Below, piece after piece: positions 33,436-42,281 of a DNA stretch of 44,520 nt (positions within the stretch are counted from its first letter, which is position 1; every line of letters starts with the position of its first letter). Both the position numbers and the translations under genes were made by a program. The notes under the pieces are model-generated. The model was not told the origin of the DNA. It did not search any database and worked only from the letters and a program-made list of their open reading frames with translations. The stretch is from contig DXHX01000159.1 in NCBI GenBank assembly GCA_019113205.1, positions 1 to 44,520 on the forward strand. Direction: 5' to 3'. Origin of the DNA: Candidatus Pseudogracilibacillus intestinigallinarum. GTDB lineage: Bacteria; Bacillota; Bacilli; Bacillales; Amphibacillaceae.

Positions 33436-34282
33436 TTTACTTCTTGGACAATTATTTAACAAGATTCCTATCGCTGAAAAAACAGAATTAGCTACAGAAT
33501 GGATTACTGAGAAATTTTCTTTCTTATTCACGCCGATTAAAAAACATTTTGGTAGTTTCATGGAGTGGACGGCCGAAATGTTAAACACGGTACCACCGAT
33601 TGCAATGATTATTATCGTAGCAATTTTAGCATTTCTTGTATCTGGAAAACGTTTTGGATTAGCTGTATTTTCCATTGTAGGGTTATTAATTATCGAAAAT
33701 CAAGGCTATTGGGGACATTTAATGGATACATTTTCATTAGTGTTAATCGCTAGTTTGTTATCGATTATTATTGGGGTGCCAGTCGGTATATTAATGGCGA
33801 AGAGTAAAGTTGCTGAAACAATTATTACGCCTATTCTTGACTTTATGCAGACGATGCCAGCTTTCGTATATTTAATTCCAGCAGTAGCATTCTTCGGAAT
33901 TGGAATGGTACCAGGTGTGTTTGCATCATTAATATTCGCAACACCACCGACAGTTCGTTTTACAAATTTAGGGATTAGACAAGTTTCAGAAGAATTAGTA
34001 GAGGCTTCAGATGCATTTGGAAGTACAGGGGCTCAGAAGTTATTTAAGGTTGAACTTCCAATGGCGAAAGCGACAATTATGGCTGGGATTAACCAGACGG
34101 TTATGTTAGCATTATCTATGGTTGTTATAGCATCTATGATTGGTGCGCCAGGATTAGGAAGAGAAGTGTTATCTGCATTACAACGTGCTCAAGTAGGTAC
34201 AGGATTTGTTGCGGGTATCGGTATCGTTATTTTAGCAATCATTATTGACCGCTTTACGCAAAACATGAATAAACAAAAATAA
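33422..34282 (+). CDS. opuAB: Glycine betaine ABC transporter permease subunit
   Basis: A 286-residue membrane protein of the importer. Family features are the N-terminal periplasm-side stretch, about six helices, [20 protein letters not shown], and the EAA loop [20 protein letters not shown] followed by [13 protein letters not shown], which contacts the ATPase. The ATG overlaps the end of opuAA by 14 nt. AAGGGAGTG is the ribosome site. Only one permease gene serves the three binding proteins here. Confidence 0.95.
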   Translation: MEMNNLLLGQLFNKIPIAEKTELATEWITEKFSFLFTPIKKHFGSFMEWTAEMLNTVPPIAMIIIVAILAFLVSGKRFGLAVFSIVGLLIIENQGYWGHLMDTFSLVLIASLLSIIIGVPVGILMAKSKVAETIITPILDFMQTMPAFVYLIPAVAFFGIGMVPGVFASLIFATPPTVRFTNLGIRQVSEELVEASDAFGSTGAQKLFKVELPMAKATIMAGINQTVMLALSMVVIASMIGAPGLGREVLSALQRAQVGTGFVAGIGIVILAIIIDRFTQNMNKQK

Positions 34283-34351
34283 TTTGTGGTTATCTTTTCA
34301 AATATGAAAAGTTTCCAAATATATATTACTTTAAAGGGGAGTATACATCTT

Positions 34352-35284
34352 ATGTTGACAAAACTTAAGAAAATTGGTTTAGTTTCTGGTTTATCAGCAA
34401 CATTGTTATTAGCTGCTTGTGGCGGAGGTAACGATAATAATGCTGGAAACAACAATGATGGTGCAGCGAACAATAATGACGCTGGCGCTAACTACGGGGA
34501 AGAAATGAATTATCAAATTACTGGTATTGAGCCTGGTGCAGGTGTATTTAAAGCATCTGAACAAGCAATTGAAGATTATGATTTAGAAGGTTGGGAAGTA
34601 CAAGCTTCTTCAAGTGGTGCGATGGCTACAGCATTAGGAGAGGCAATTAAAAATGAAGAACCAATCGTTGTTACTGGTTGGTCACCACACTGGAAGTTCG
34701 CTAAATATGATTTAAAATATTTAGAAGATCCTGAAGGTACTTTTGGTGATGCAGAAACAATTAATACGATGGTTCGTGAAGGTTTAGAAGATGACATGCC
34801 TGAAGCATATGCATTATTAGATAATTTCAACTGGACTCCAGATGATTTAGAGGAAGTTATGTTAAAAGTTTCTGAAGGTGCAGACCCGAAAGAAGCTGCA
34901 GAAGAGTGGATTGGTGAGAACGAAGATAAAGTAGAAGCTTGGACAGACGGTATCGATGAAGTAGACGGAGATAGTATTGAGCTAGTGTACGTTGAATGGG
35001 ATACAGAAGTAGCTTCAACAAATGTCGTTGGATTAGTGTTAGAAGATTTAGGATATGATGTTACAGTTACTCCACTTGATAATGCTGTAATGTGGGAAGC
35101 TGTTGCATCAGGAGAAGCAGATGGAATGGTTGCAGCTTGGTTACCAGGTACACATGGTGATTTATTCGCTGAATATGAAGATAAGTTAGTTGATTTAGGT
35201 CCAAACTTAGAAGGTGCTAAAATTGGTTTAGTAGTACCTGCATATATGGACATTGATTCCATTGAAGATTTAGATACGAAATAA
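34352..35284 (+). CDS. opuAC: Glycine betaine-binding lipoprotein (OpuAC), copy 1
   Basis: A 310-residue lipoprotein. Signal peptide with lipobox LLAAC, an Asn/Gly-rich linker, then the ligand-binding domain. Residues equivalent to the B. subtilis OpuAC betaine site are present: backbone GI in ITGIEPGAG; Trp in TGWSPHW, in VEWDTEVAS and in AAWLPGTH; and the His of GTH that contacts the carboxylate. AAAGGGGAG precedes ATG 34352. It completes opuAA-opuAB-opuAC and is followed by a terminator. Confidence 0.94.
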   Translation: MLTKLKKIGLVSGLSATLLLAACGGGNDNNAGNNNDGAANNNDAGANYGEEMNYQITGIEPGAGVFKASEQAIEDYDLEGWEVQASSSGAMATALGEAIKNEEPIVVTGWSPHWKFAKYDLKYLEDPEGTFGDAETINTMVREGLEDDMPEAYALLDNFNWTPDDLEEVMLKVSEGADPKEAAEEWIGENEDKVEAWTDGIDEVDGDSIELVYVEWDTEVASTNVVGLVLEDLGYDVTVTPLDNAVMWEAVASGEADGMVAAWLPGTHGDLFAEYEDKLVDLGPNLEGAKIGLVVPAYMDIDSIEDLDTK

Positions 35285-35291
35285 ATGATAT

Positions 35292-35325
35292 AAGAGGCTG
35301 TATTTTATATAGCCTCTTTTCTTTA
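35292..35325 (+). terminator. Intrinsic terminator after opuAC copy 1
   Basis: AAGAGGCT pairs with AGCCTCTT around an 11-nt AT loop, followed by TTCTTT. It separates the core opuA operon from the two extra binding-protein genes, unless read-through occurs. Confidence 0.8.
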
Positions 35326-35349
35326 CATAAAAAAATGGGAGTGCTTACA

Positions 35350-36261
35350 TTGAAAAAAATATTTAAGAAAAGTTTAATTACTTTAGGAGTAACAAGTGCA
35401 TTATTAATTGCCGGATGTAGTAGTTCGAATAATGATGCAACAAATAACGATGGGAATACAAATTATAGTGAAGCGGTCGATTATACAATTACTGGAATTG
35501 AACCTGGTGCGGGAATTTCTGTCACAACAGAAAAAGCGATCGAAGAATATGAACAATTGTCAGGTTGGGAAGTAGAATTATCTTCCACAGCAGCAATGAT
35601 GTCAGAATTGGATACTGCATATAAAAATGAAGAGCCGATTATTGTGACTGGTTGGAATCCACATTGGATGTTCGCAAAATATCCTGATTTAAAATATTTA
35701 GAGGACCCACTTGATATTTATGGTGGAGAAGAAGGAATTAATACTTTAACACGTATCGGTTTTGAAGAAGAGTACCCACAAGCTTATAAATTTTTATCGC
35801 AATTTAAATGGGATGTAGAAGATATGGAAGAAATTATGTATGAAGCGGAAGAAACAGGTGATGAAGTAGAGGATGTGGCAGTACGTTGGGTAGAAGAGAA
35901 TGAAGATAAAGTTTCTAGCTGGATCGATGGAGTAGATGGGGAAGGAGAATCAATTGAACTCGTCTCCACACCATGGGATTCTGAGAGAGCTTCATCGGGA
36001 GTTGTAAAAGAAGCGATGGAACAAGTAGGGTTTGAAGTGAAAGTTACTCCTGTAGATGTTGCAGTTGTTTTTGAATCATTAGCAAATGGAGATGCGGATG
36101 CAACAGTTGCTGCATGGTTACCTATGACACATAAAGATTTCTTTGAAAAACATGAAGATAAACTTGTTGACTTAGGCGCAAATTTAACAGGGGCAAAAAT
36201 TGGTCTTTCTGTTCCTGAATATATGGATATCGATTCGATTGAAGATTTAGAAGCAAAGTAA
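35350..36261 (+). CDS. Betaine-binding lipoprotein, OpuAC-like copy 2
   Basis: A 303-residue lipoprotein with lipobox LIAGC. It aligns along its whole length with copy 1 and even better with copy 3 (shared TGWNPHWMF, TPWDSERAS or NPWDSERAS, FESLANGDADAT or FESIANGDADAT). All ligand residues of the OpuAC type are kept: TGWNPHW, PWDSERAS and AAWLPMTH. The start is TTG 35350, since GGGAG lies 8 nt ahead; the earlier in-frame ATG 35335 has no ribosome site. It probably docks to the OpuAB permease. Confidence 0.9.
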   Translation: MKKIFKKSLITLGVTSALLIAGCSSSNNDATNNDGNTNYSEAVDYTITGIEPGAGISVTTEKAIEEYEQLSGWEVELSSTAAMMSELDTAYKNEEPIIVTGWNPHWMFAKYPDLKYLEDPLDIYGGEEGINTLTRIGFEEEYPQAYKFLSQFKWDVEDMEEIMYEAEETGDEVEDVAVRWVEENEDKVSSWIDGVDGEGESIELVSTPWDSERASSGVVKEAMEQVGFEVKVTPVDVAVVFESLANGDADATVAAWLPMTHKDFFEKHEDKLVDLGANLTGAKIGLSVPEYMDIDSIEDLEAK

Positions 36262-36311
36262 GTAAAGGTGTGACTTTTTCTAAAATCCATTTAAACAAGA
36301 AGGTGTAAACG

Positions 36312-37205
36312 ATGCATAACTGGAGAAGGCTTAGTTTCATAATATCGAGCATATTATTTTCTCTGTTTTTATTTGGATGTTCGAATGAAAAAGAAAATGA
36401 TGTGTCATTAAGCGAAAGAGTAGATTATACGATTACTGGTATTGAAGCGGGTGCAGGTATTTCTAATAAAACAGAATTGGCGATTGAGGAATACGATAGC
36501 TTGGCGGGATGGGATGTAGAATTTTCTTCGACAGCAGCAATGATGGCTGCATTAGAAAGTGCATATAAAAACGAAGAACCAATTATTATAACAGGATGGA
36601 ATCCTCATTGGATGTTTGTGAAATATGATGATTTGATATATTTAGATGATCCCCTCGGTATTTATGGTGAGGAAGAAGATATTCATACATTGACCCGTTT
36701 AGGATTAGAGGAAGATGAACCAGAAGCTTTTGCATTTTTTGAACAGTTTGCATGGGATATTGAAGATATGGAAACAATTTTATATGAAGCGGAAGAAACA
36801 GGAGAAGAAGTAGAAGTAGTAGCAGAAAAATGGGTAAAGGATAATGAAGAAAAAGTCGCAAAATGGATGGAAGGTGTTGATGGTACAGGGGTAGAAATTG
36901 AATTAGCATCCAATCCATGGGACTCAGAACGTGCTTCTGCAGGTGTTGCAAAAGCAGCAATGGAACAAGTCGGTTTCAAAGTGAATGTAACACCATTAGA
37001 TTCAGCAGTATTATTTGAATCGATCGCAAATGGGGATGCAGATGCAACGGTAGGAGTTTGGCTGCCAGTGACGACGAAAGAGTACTACGACAAACATGAA
37101 AAGAATTTAGTCGATTTAGGTCCTAATTTATCTGGCGCTAAAATTGGCCTCGCCGTTCCAAGTTATATGGACATTAACTCCATTGAAGATTTAGAAGCGA
37201 AATAA
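36312..37205 (+). CDS. Betaine-binding lipoprotein, OpuAC-like copy 3 with altered ligand site
   Basis: A 297-residue lipoprotein (lipobox LFGC). It keeps TGWNPHW and NPWDSERAS and the third Trp, but the segment equivalent to WLPGTH/WLPMTH reads WLPVTT, so the His that binds the betaine carboxylate in B. subtilis OpuAC (His230) is replaced by Thr. The rest is intact with no sign of decay. It may bind a different trimethylammonium or sulfonium compound, or bind betaine more weakly. AAGAAGGTG precedes the ATG, 50 nt after copy 2. Confidence 0.9.
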   Translation: MHNWRRLSFIISSILFSLFLFGCSNEKENDVSLSERVDYTITGIEAGAGISNKTELAIEEYDSLAGWDVEFSSTAAMMAALESAYKNEEPIIITGWNPHWMFVKYDDLIYLDDPLGIYGEEEDIHTLTRLGLEEDEPEAFAFFEQFAWDIEDMETILYEAEETGEEVEVVAEKWVKDNEEKVAKWMEGVDGTGVEIELASNPWDSERASAGVAKAAMEQVGFKVNVTPLDSAVLFESIANGDADATVGVWLPVTTKEYYDKHEKNLVDLGPNLSGAKIGLAVPSYMDINSIEDLEAK

Positions 37206-37302
37206 GATTTGCATTCTTATTTAATTAAAAAAGTATGAAACATTCATTACGAATTTAAATTAATGATAATGGAATAAATGGAATGCAATTAAAGGGAAAT
37301 AG

Positions 37303-37359
37303 TCTCCTTAAGGTAAACAGATAAAACATAAAGTCTGTTCTACTTTAAGGAGATTTTTT
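37303..37359 (+). terminator. Intrinsic terminator after the betaine-binding genes
   Basis: TCTCCTTAAGGTAAACAGA pairs with TCTGTTCTACTTTAAGGAGA, with small bulges and a 12-nt loop, followed by TTTTTTG. Confidence 0.9.
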
Positions 37360-37459
37360 GTTATGCTGTGTGATATGAAATAAAAGTATGAAGTGAGTAA
37401 ATTTTTCCAAGTATATTTTCATCCTACTACGCCAAATTAATGAAAAAGGAGAAAACGTG

Positions 37460-38239
37460 ATGAAACGCTTTTTATCTATTTTCATGATTATGATGGTAGT
37501 CAGTTTCTTTCAACCAATGAATGATGTTGCTGCTTATGGCTGGGGATTTAAACAAAGTAAAGAAGGAAAACCTCCAGAGTTTGGCATATACGAAAAAATT
37601 ATTGATAAATATCGTACATTGTATATAGGAAATACAGATGAAAAAGAAATTTATTTTACGTTTGACCAAGGTTATGAAGCAGGTTATACAGAAAAAGTAT
37701 TAGATGTGTTAAAAAAATATGATGTCCCAGCGACATTTTTTGTTACAGGTCATTATGTAAAAGAAGAGCCTGAATTAATCAAACGTATGGTAAAAGATGG
37801 TCATCAAATTGGTAACCATTCATACCATCACAAAGATTTTACGAAAATATCGAAAGACGAGATGTATGAAGATATTGAGAAGTTGGATAAAGCGGTAGAA
37901 AAGATTACTGGTGAAAAGCAATTAGTTTATTTACGACCCCCAAAAGGGACATTTAATGAAAAATCTTTACAATGGGCAGAAGAAAGAGGGTATATACATG
38001 TATTTTGGTCATTAGCATACAAAGATTGGGAACGCGATAAAACAGAAGGGTGGAAATATAGTTATGATAAAATGATGCAACAAGTGCATCCAGGAGCGAT
38101 CGTTTTATTGCATACAGTATCTAAAGATAATGCCGAAGCGTTAGAACATGTGATTGAAAAATTACAAAAAGAAGGTTATACATTTAAAGATTTAGACGAC
38201 CTAATGATCCAACAATTTATTGATACGACATTGTTCTAG
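37460..38239 (+). CDS. pdaA: PdaA-like polysaccharide deacetylase (delta-lactam de-N-acetylase)
   Basis: A 259-residue exported NodB-fold enzyme with an N-terminal signal peptide (residues about 1-24). The catalytic motif 1 is TFDQGYEAGYT (the Asp followed by Gln-Gly is typical of PdaA rather than general deacetylases); motif 2 is the metal-binding HQIGNHSYHH; motif 3 is YLRPPKGTFNE; and VFWSLAYKDW and GAIVLLHTVSKDN follow. PdaA acts in making muramic delta-lactam in the spore cortex, so this gene indicates an endospore former. AAAGGAG lies 8 nt before ATG 37460 and 5 nt before GTG 37457. Confidence 0.9.
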   Translation: MKRFLSIFMIMMVVSFFQPMNDVAAYGWGFKQSKEGKPPEFGIYEKIIDKYRTLYIGNTDEKEIYFTFDQGYEAGYTEKVLDVLKKYDVPATFFVTGHYVKEEPELIKRMVKDGHQIGNHSYHHKDFTKISKDEMYEDIEKLDKAVEKITGEKQLVYLRPPKGTFNEKSLQWAEERGYIHVFWSLAYKDWERDKTEGWKYSYDKMMQQVHPGAIVLLHTVSKDNAEALEHVIEKLQKEGYTFKDLDDLMIQQFIDTTLF

Positions 38240-38249
38240 AAAATGAATA

Positions 38250-38278
38250 TTCAAATAACTCCTTTATTTTGTTATACT
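38250..38278 (+). promoter_or_regulatory. Putative SigA promoter of the acyl-CoA synthetase gene
   Basis: TTCAAA (38250-38255) and TATACT (38273-38278) are separated by 17 bp. The -35 overlaps the palindrome TGAATATTCA (38244-38253), which could be an operator. Confidence 0.45.
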
Positions 38279-38307
38279 AAATAATATAAAGATAAAGGAG
38301 TGGTAAC

Positions 38308-39882
38308 ATGAATAGAGATAATTTAATTGCTCCAGATAATTATAACATCTTGATGGATATCGAAAAACATCCGGCAAATAAATTGGCACTCATCTATAAA
38401 GAAGAAAATGGTACGAGAAAAGAAATAACATATGGTAAATTAATTGAAAATGTAAATCGAATAGCAAACGCATTAGTCAAAAAAGGATTGCAAAAAGGCG
38501 ATAAATTACTCGTCATGGTGCCTAGGATTATCGAAGCTTATGAAACATATTTAGCTGCATTAAAATCAGGAATCATTATTATTCCAAGTTCAGAAATGTT
38601 AACGACAGCTGATTTACAATATCGTGTGACACATGGAGAGGTTAAAGGAATTGTCAGTTATTATCCATTTGCCAATGCTTATAAGGGGATCAAGCAATAT
38701 GATGATTTATTGAAATTCTCAATTGGAGATAGTGTCGAAGGTTGGCATTTTTTAGATGCCTTAAAAGAGGAAGCTAGTCCGAAGTATGAAATCGAACATA
38801 CGTCTAGAGATGATATTGCGTTTTTACCTTATACTTCTGGAACGACGGGTAATCCAAAAGGTGTTGTTCATACACATGCATGGGGATATGCTCATTTACG
38901 AACAGTAGCTGAAAATTGGTTAGCAATTCAAAAAGATGATCTCGTTTGGGCGACAGCTGCTCCAGGATGGCAAAAATGGGTTTGGAGCCCATTGATGTCT
39001 GTGTTAGGCTCCGGGGCAACAGGATTTGTATATAATGGAAAATTTAATGCGGAAAAATATATGACATTGTTAGAAAAGGAAAAGATTAATGTATTATGCT
39101 GTACACCTACTGAATATCGTATGATGGCAAAATTAGATCAATTATCTACTTTTAATTTAAACCATTTACATAGTGCGGTATCTGCAGGGGAACCATTAAA
39201 TCGCGAAGTAATTGATACGTTTCAAAAAACATTTAATTTATCTGTACGCGATGGATATGGACAAACTGAAAATACGCTTTTATTAGGTATAATGAAAGAA
39301 ATGGAAGTGAAACCTGGTTCGATGGGGAAACCAACACCTGGTAATGAGGTAGAAATAATTAATGAAGCAGGAAAAATTGTAGACGTTGGAGAAGTCGGTG
39401 ATATTGCTGTTAAATTAAATAGTCCAGCCTTGTTTAAAAGGTACTATAAAGATGAAGAAAAAACGGCTATTGCAAAGCGCGGGGATTTCTATGTAACGGG
39501 CGACCGTGCCAAAAAGGATGAAGACGGATATTTTTGGTTTGAAGGCCGTGATGATGATATTATTGTCAGTTCAGGATATACAATAGGACCGTTTGAAGTG
39601 GAAGATGTACTCGTAAGGCATCCAGCTGTTCAGGAATGTGCTGTCGTTGGGACACCAGATGAAATACGTGGCCAATTAGTAAAAGCATTTATTGTACTAC
39701 GGGAAGAGGTTGCAGATGAGGCTTTATTAATCGATGAATTAAAAACTTTTTGTAAAAAAGAAACAGCACCATATAAATACCCTAGAAAAATTGAATTTAT
39801 AACTGAACTACCGAAAACAGTGTCAGGAAAAATCCGTCGAGTAGAACTTAGAGAATTAGAAAAAGCAAGATATAACAAATAA
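38308..39882 (+). CDS. mbcS: Acyl-CoA synthetase, MbcS/YtcI-like
   Basis: A 524-residue AMP-forming ligase that activates a carboxylic acid with ATP and CoA. Core motifs: AMP-binding YTSGTTGNPKGVVHTH near residue 175, GYGQTE near residue 317, the hinge region GRDDDIIVSSGYTIGPFEVE, and the adenylation Lys in KTVSGKIRRVELREL at the end. Similarity in layout to B. subtilis YtcI (MbcS), a short/branched-chain acyl-CoA synthetase, suggests use of 2-methylbutyrate-like or medium-chain acids. The exact substrate is not certain. AAAGGAG precedes the ATG. Confidence 0.85.
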   Translation: MNRDNLIAPDNYNILMDIEKHPANKLALIYKEENGTRKEITYGKLIENVNRIANALVKKGLQKGDKLLVMVPRIIEAYETYLAALKSGIIIIPSSEMLTTADLQYRVTHGEVKGIVSYYPFANAYKGIKQYDDLLKFSIGDSVEGWHFLDALKEEASPKYEIEHTSRDDIAFLPYTSGTTGNPKGVVHTHAWGYAHLRTVAENWLAIQKDDLVWATAAPGWQKWVWSPLMSVLGSGATGFVYNGKFNAEKYMTLLEKEKINVLCCTPTEYRMMAKLDQLSTFNLNHLHSAVSAGEPLNREVIDTFQKTFNLSVRDGYGQTENTLLLGIMKEMEVKPGSMGKPTPGNEVEIINEAGKIVDVGEVGDIAVKLNSPALFKRYYKDEEKTAIAKRGDFYVTGDRAKKDEDGYFWFEGRDDDIIVSSGYTIGPFEVEDVLVRHPAVQECAVVGTPDEIRGQLVKAFIVLREEVADEALLIDELKTFCKKETAPYKYPRKIEFITELPKTVSGKIRRVELRELEKARYNK

Positions 39883-39907
39883 AATGAATAATCAAAATAG
39901 CAAAGAA

Positions 39908-39945
39908 ACAACGTCGATATACATATTCGGCGTTGTTTTATTTTT
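39908..39945 (+). terminator. Intrinsic terminator after the acyl-CoA synthetase gene
   Basis: ACAACGTCGA pairs with TCGGCGTTGT (one G-U pair) across a 10-nt loop, followed by TTTATTTTTATTT. Confidence 0.88.
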
Positions 39946-39969
39946 ATTTAAAAAAATAAGCAAAAAGAC

Positions 39970-39998
39970 TTGAAAGTCAAAGAAGGTCAGTGTATAAT
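39970..39998 (+). promoter_or_regulatory. SigA promoter of clpE
   Basis: TTGAAA (39970-39975) and a perfect TATAAT (39993-39998) are separated by exactly 17 bp. The spacer is almost entirely filled by the first CtsR box. Confidence 0.85.
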
Positions 39999-40023
39999 GA
40001 AAACATAGTCAAAGATAGTCAAA
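39975..40023 (+). promoter_or_regulatory. Two CtsR operators of clpE
   Basis: Box 1 at 39975-39991, AGTCAAAGAAGGTCAGT, matches the CtsR consensus RGTCAAANANRGTCAAA at 15 of 17 positions and sits between -35 and -10. Box 2 at 40007-40023, AGTCAAAGATAGTCAAA, matches all 17 and covers the start of the transcript. A further GTCAAA half-site follows at 40023-40029. Multiple CtsR boxes are characteristic of clpE in Bacillus and imply tight heat-stress control. Confidence 0.93.
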
Positions 40024-40089
40024 GTCAAAATGGCGAAAGACAAACTTGACGTATAACATCATATTATGAATTAAAGGAGGAACTATAAT

Positions 40090-42228
40090 ATGAAATGTCA
40101 ACAGTGTGGAATTAATCGTGCCAATGTAAATATGGCAGTGCAATTTAATAATGAGAAGATGCAATTACATTTATGTAATGAATGTTTTAACAATGTACAA
40201 AATCAAATGTCAGATATGAGTAACTTTATGCAAGGAGATGGATTTTTTGATCAAGGATTTTTCCAGCAAAATATGGGAGGATCTAACCAAGGACAAAGTC
40301 GAACAAAAACTAAGCAGAAACAAGGTGGCGGCCGTGATGGTTTATTAGATCAATTAGGTAATAATGTAACAGACGATGCGAGAAACAATCGAATTGATCC
40401 AGTTATCGGTCGTGATATAGAGGTAAAACGTGTCATAGAAACTTTAAACCGCCGAAACAAAAACAATCCTGTTTTAATCGGGGAACCTGGTGTTGGTAAA
40501 ACGGCAATCGCTGAAGGATTAGCATTAAAAATTGTAGAAGGAAATGTCCCTTCCAAATTAATGAACAAAGAAGTATATGTATTAGATGTTGCTTCATTAG
40601 TTGCGAATACAGGAATCCGTGGACAATTTGAAGAAAGAATGCAGCAATTAATCCAAGAATTAAAAGATCGTCCAGAAGTTATTTTATTTATCGATGAGCT
40701 TCATTTATTAGTCGGTGCTGGAATGACAGAAGGATCTCAAATGGATGCAGGGAATATTTTAAAACCAGCTTTAGCTCGTGGAGAATTACAGATTATTGGT
40801 GCAACAACATTAAAAGAGTATCGTCAAATTGAAAAGGATGCTGCATTAGAACGTCGTTTCCAACCAATTATCGTAAAAGAGCCATCATTGGAAGAAACGG
40901 TGCAAATTTTACAAGGAATTAAATCACGTTACGAACAATTTCATGGTGTCACATATAGTGATGAAGTAGTGGACGCATTCGTACAATTATCAAACCGTTA
41001 CATTCAAGACCGTTTTTTACCAGATAAAGCAATCGATTTAATGGATGAAGTTGGTGCTAGATTAAACCTTGCGAATGCAGAGAAAGATTCTGACTCTATT
41101 GAACAACAGTTAGAAAAGGTAACGAAAGAAAAAGAAGCAGCTGCAGAACAAGAAGATTATGAACGTGCAGCAAACTTACGTTACCAAGAAATCCAATTAC
41201 AAAAACAACTAGACAAGGCGAAAGAAATTGATACAGAAATTCGTGCAGCAGTCAAAGTAGAAGATATAGAACAAATAATTGAGGAGAAAACAGGTGTTCC
41301 TGTTACAAAACTTCAGACAGATGAACGCGAAAAAATGAAAAATTTTGCTGAACATTTACGCGCAAAAGTTATTGGACAAGATGAGGCAGTGGATCATATT
41401 GCTAAGGCAATCCGTCGTAGTCGTGCAGGATTAAAATCAAAATATCGTCCAATAGGATCATTCTTATTCGTTGGACCAACTGGTGTTGGGAAAACCGAAT
41501 TATCAAAAGTATTAGCAGAAGAAATGTTTGGTACAAGAGATGCGTTAGTTCGTCTCGATATGAGTGAATATATGGAAAAACATACAGTCTCAAAATTAAT
41601 CGGTTCTCCACCAGGATATGTAGGTCATGAAGAGGCAGGACAATTAACGGAAAAGGTACGACGCCAACCATATTCAATCATTTTATTAGATGAAATTGAA
41701 AAGGCACACCCAGACGTACAAAATATGTTCTTGCAAATTATGGAAGATGGTCATTTAACAGACTCGCATGGTAGAACAGTGAGCTTTAAAGATACAGTTA
41801 TAATTATGACGAGCAATGCTGGTTCACAGTTTAAAGAAGTTAATGTCGGTTTTGAAAAAGAAAACAACGTAATTTCTTCTTTTGAAAACTTATCAGATTA
41901 CTTTAAGCCTGAATTCTTGAACCGTTTTGATGCAATTGTTACATTTAATGAACTGGAAGAAGAACATTTATTACACATTTTCGATTTAATGCTTACAGAA
42001 TTAGAAAACACGATTGAAAATAATGATATTTCTATCGATATAACAGATGAGGCAAAATCTCATTTAGTAAAATTAGGATATGATTCACGTTTTGGTGCAA
42101 GACCATTACGTCGTGTTATCCAAAATGAAATTGAAGATAGATTAACGGATTTAATTTTAGAAGATGAAACAACTAAAGAAGTCCAAGTTCTATTAGAAGA
42201 TGAAAAAATTGTCATGAAAAAAGCATAA
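40090..42228 (+). CDS. clpE: ATP-dependent Clp protease ATP-binding subunit ClpE
   Basis: A 712-residue AAA+ unfoldase that works with ClpP. An N-terminal zinc finger (Cys 3, 6, 29, 32), which distinguishes ClpE from ClpC, is followed by a Gly/Gln-rich linker. The first AAA domain has Walker A GEPGVGKTA and Walker B VILFIDELHLL; a UVR-like coiled coil (QEDYERAANLRYQEIQ) follows; the second AAA domain has Walker A GPTGVGKTE, IILLDEIEKAH and the closing GARPLRRVIQNEIED. AAAGGAGG precedes the ATG. The CtsR boxes upstream agree with the call. Confidence 0.97.
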   Translation: MKCQQCGINRANVNMAVQFNNEKMQLHLCNECFNNVQNQMSDMSNFMQGDGFFDQGFFQQNMGGSNQGQSRTKTKQKQGGGRDGLLDQLGNNVTDDARNNRIDPVIGRDIEVKRVIETLNRRNKNNPVLIGEPGVGKTAIAEGLALKIVEGNVPSKLMNKEVYVLDVASLVANTGIRGQFEERMQQLIQELKDRPEVILFIDELHLLVGAGMTEGSQMDAGNILKPALARGELQIIGATTLKEYRQIEKDAALERRFQPIIVKEPSLEETVQILQGIKSRYEQFHGVTYSDEVVDAFVQLSNRYIQDRFLPDKAIDLMDEVGARLNLANAEKDSDSIEQQLEKVTKEKEAAAEQEDYERAANLRYQEIQLQKQLDKAKEIDTEIRAAVKVEDIEQIIEEKTGVPVTKLQTDEREKMKNFAEHLRAKVIGQDEAVDHIAKAIRRSRAGLKSKYRPIGSFLFVGPTGVGKTELSKVLAEEMFGTRDALVRLDMSEYMEKHTVSKLIGSPPGYVGHEEAGQLTEKVRRQPYSIILLDEIEKAHPDVQNMFLQIMEDGHLTDSHGRTVSFKDTVIIMTSNAGSQFKEVNVGFEKENNVISSFENLSDYFKPEFLNRFDAIVTFNELEEEHLLHIFDLMLTELENTIENNDISIDITDEAKSHLVKLGYDSRFGARPLRRVIQNEIEDRLTDLILEDETTKEVQVLLEDEKIVMKKA

Positions 42229-42238
42229 AGGGCTGAAG

Positions 42239-42269
42239 CGGTGCTATCAATGATAGCACCGATTTTTTT
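42239..42269 (+). terminator. Intrinsic terminator of clpE
   Basis: CGGTGCTATCA pairs perfectly with TGATAGCACCG with a minimal loop, followed by a run of seven T. The repeat array 2 starts 13 nt further on. Confidence 0.92.
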
Positions 42270-42281
42270 ATGTAAATTAGT

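Noticed and set aside
34576-35262. A 228-codon minus-strand frame opposite opuAC copy 1
   Set aside because: Antisense of a clear gene; its Ser/Thr-rich content reflects the codon bias of the real frame.
37390-37440. SigG promoter for the pdaA-like gene (TGAGTA and CATCCTA)
   Set aside because: The spacing of about 20 bp and the mismatches do not fit the SigG pattern well.
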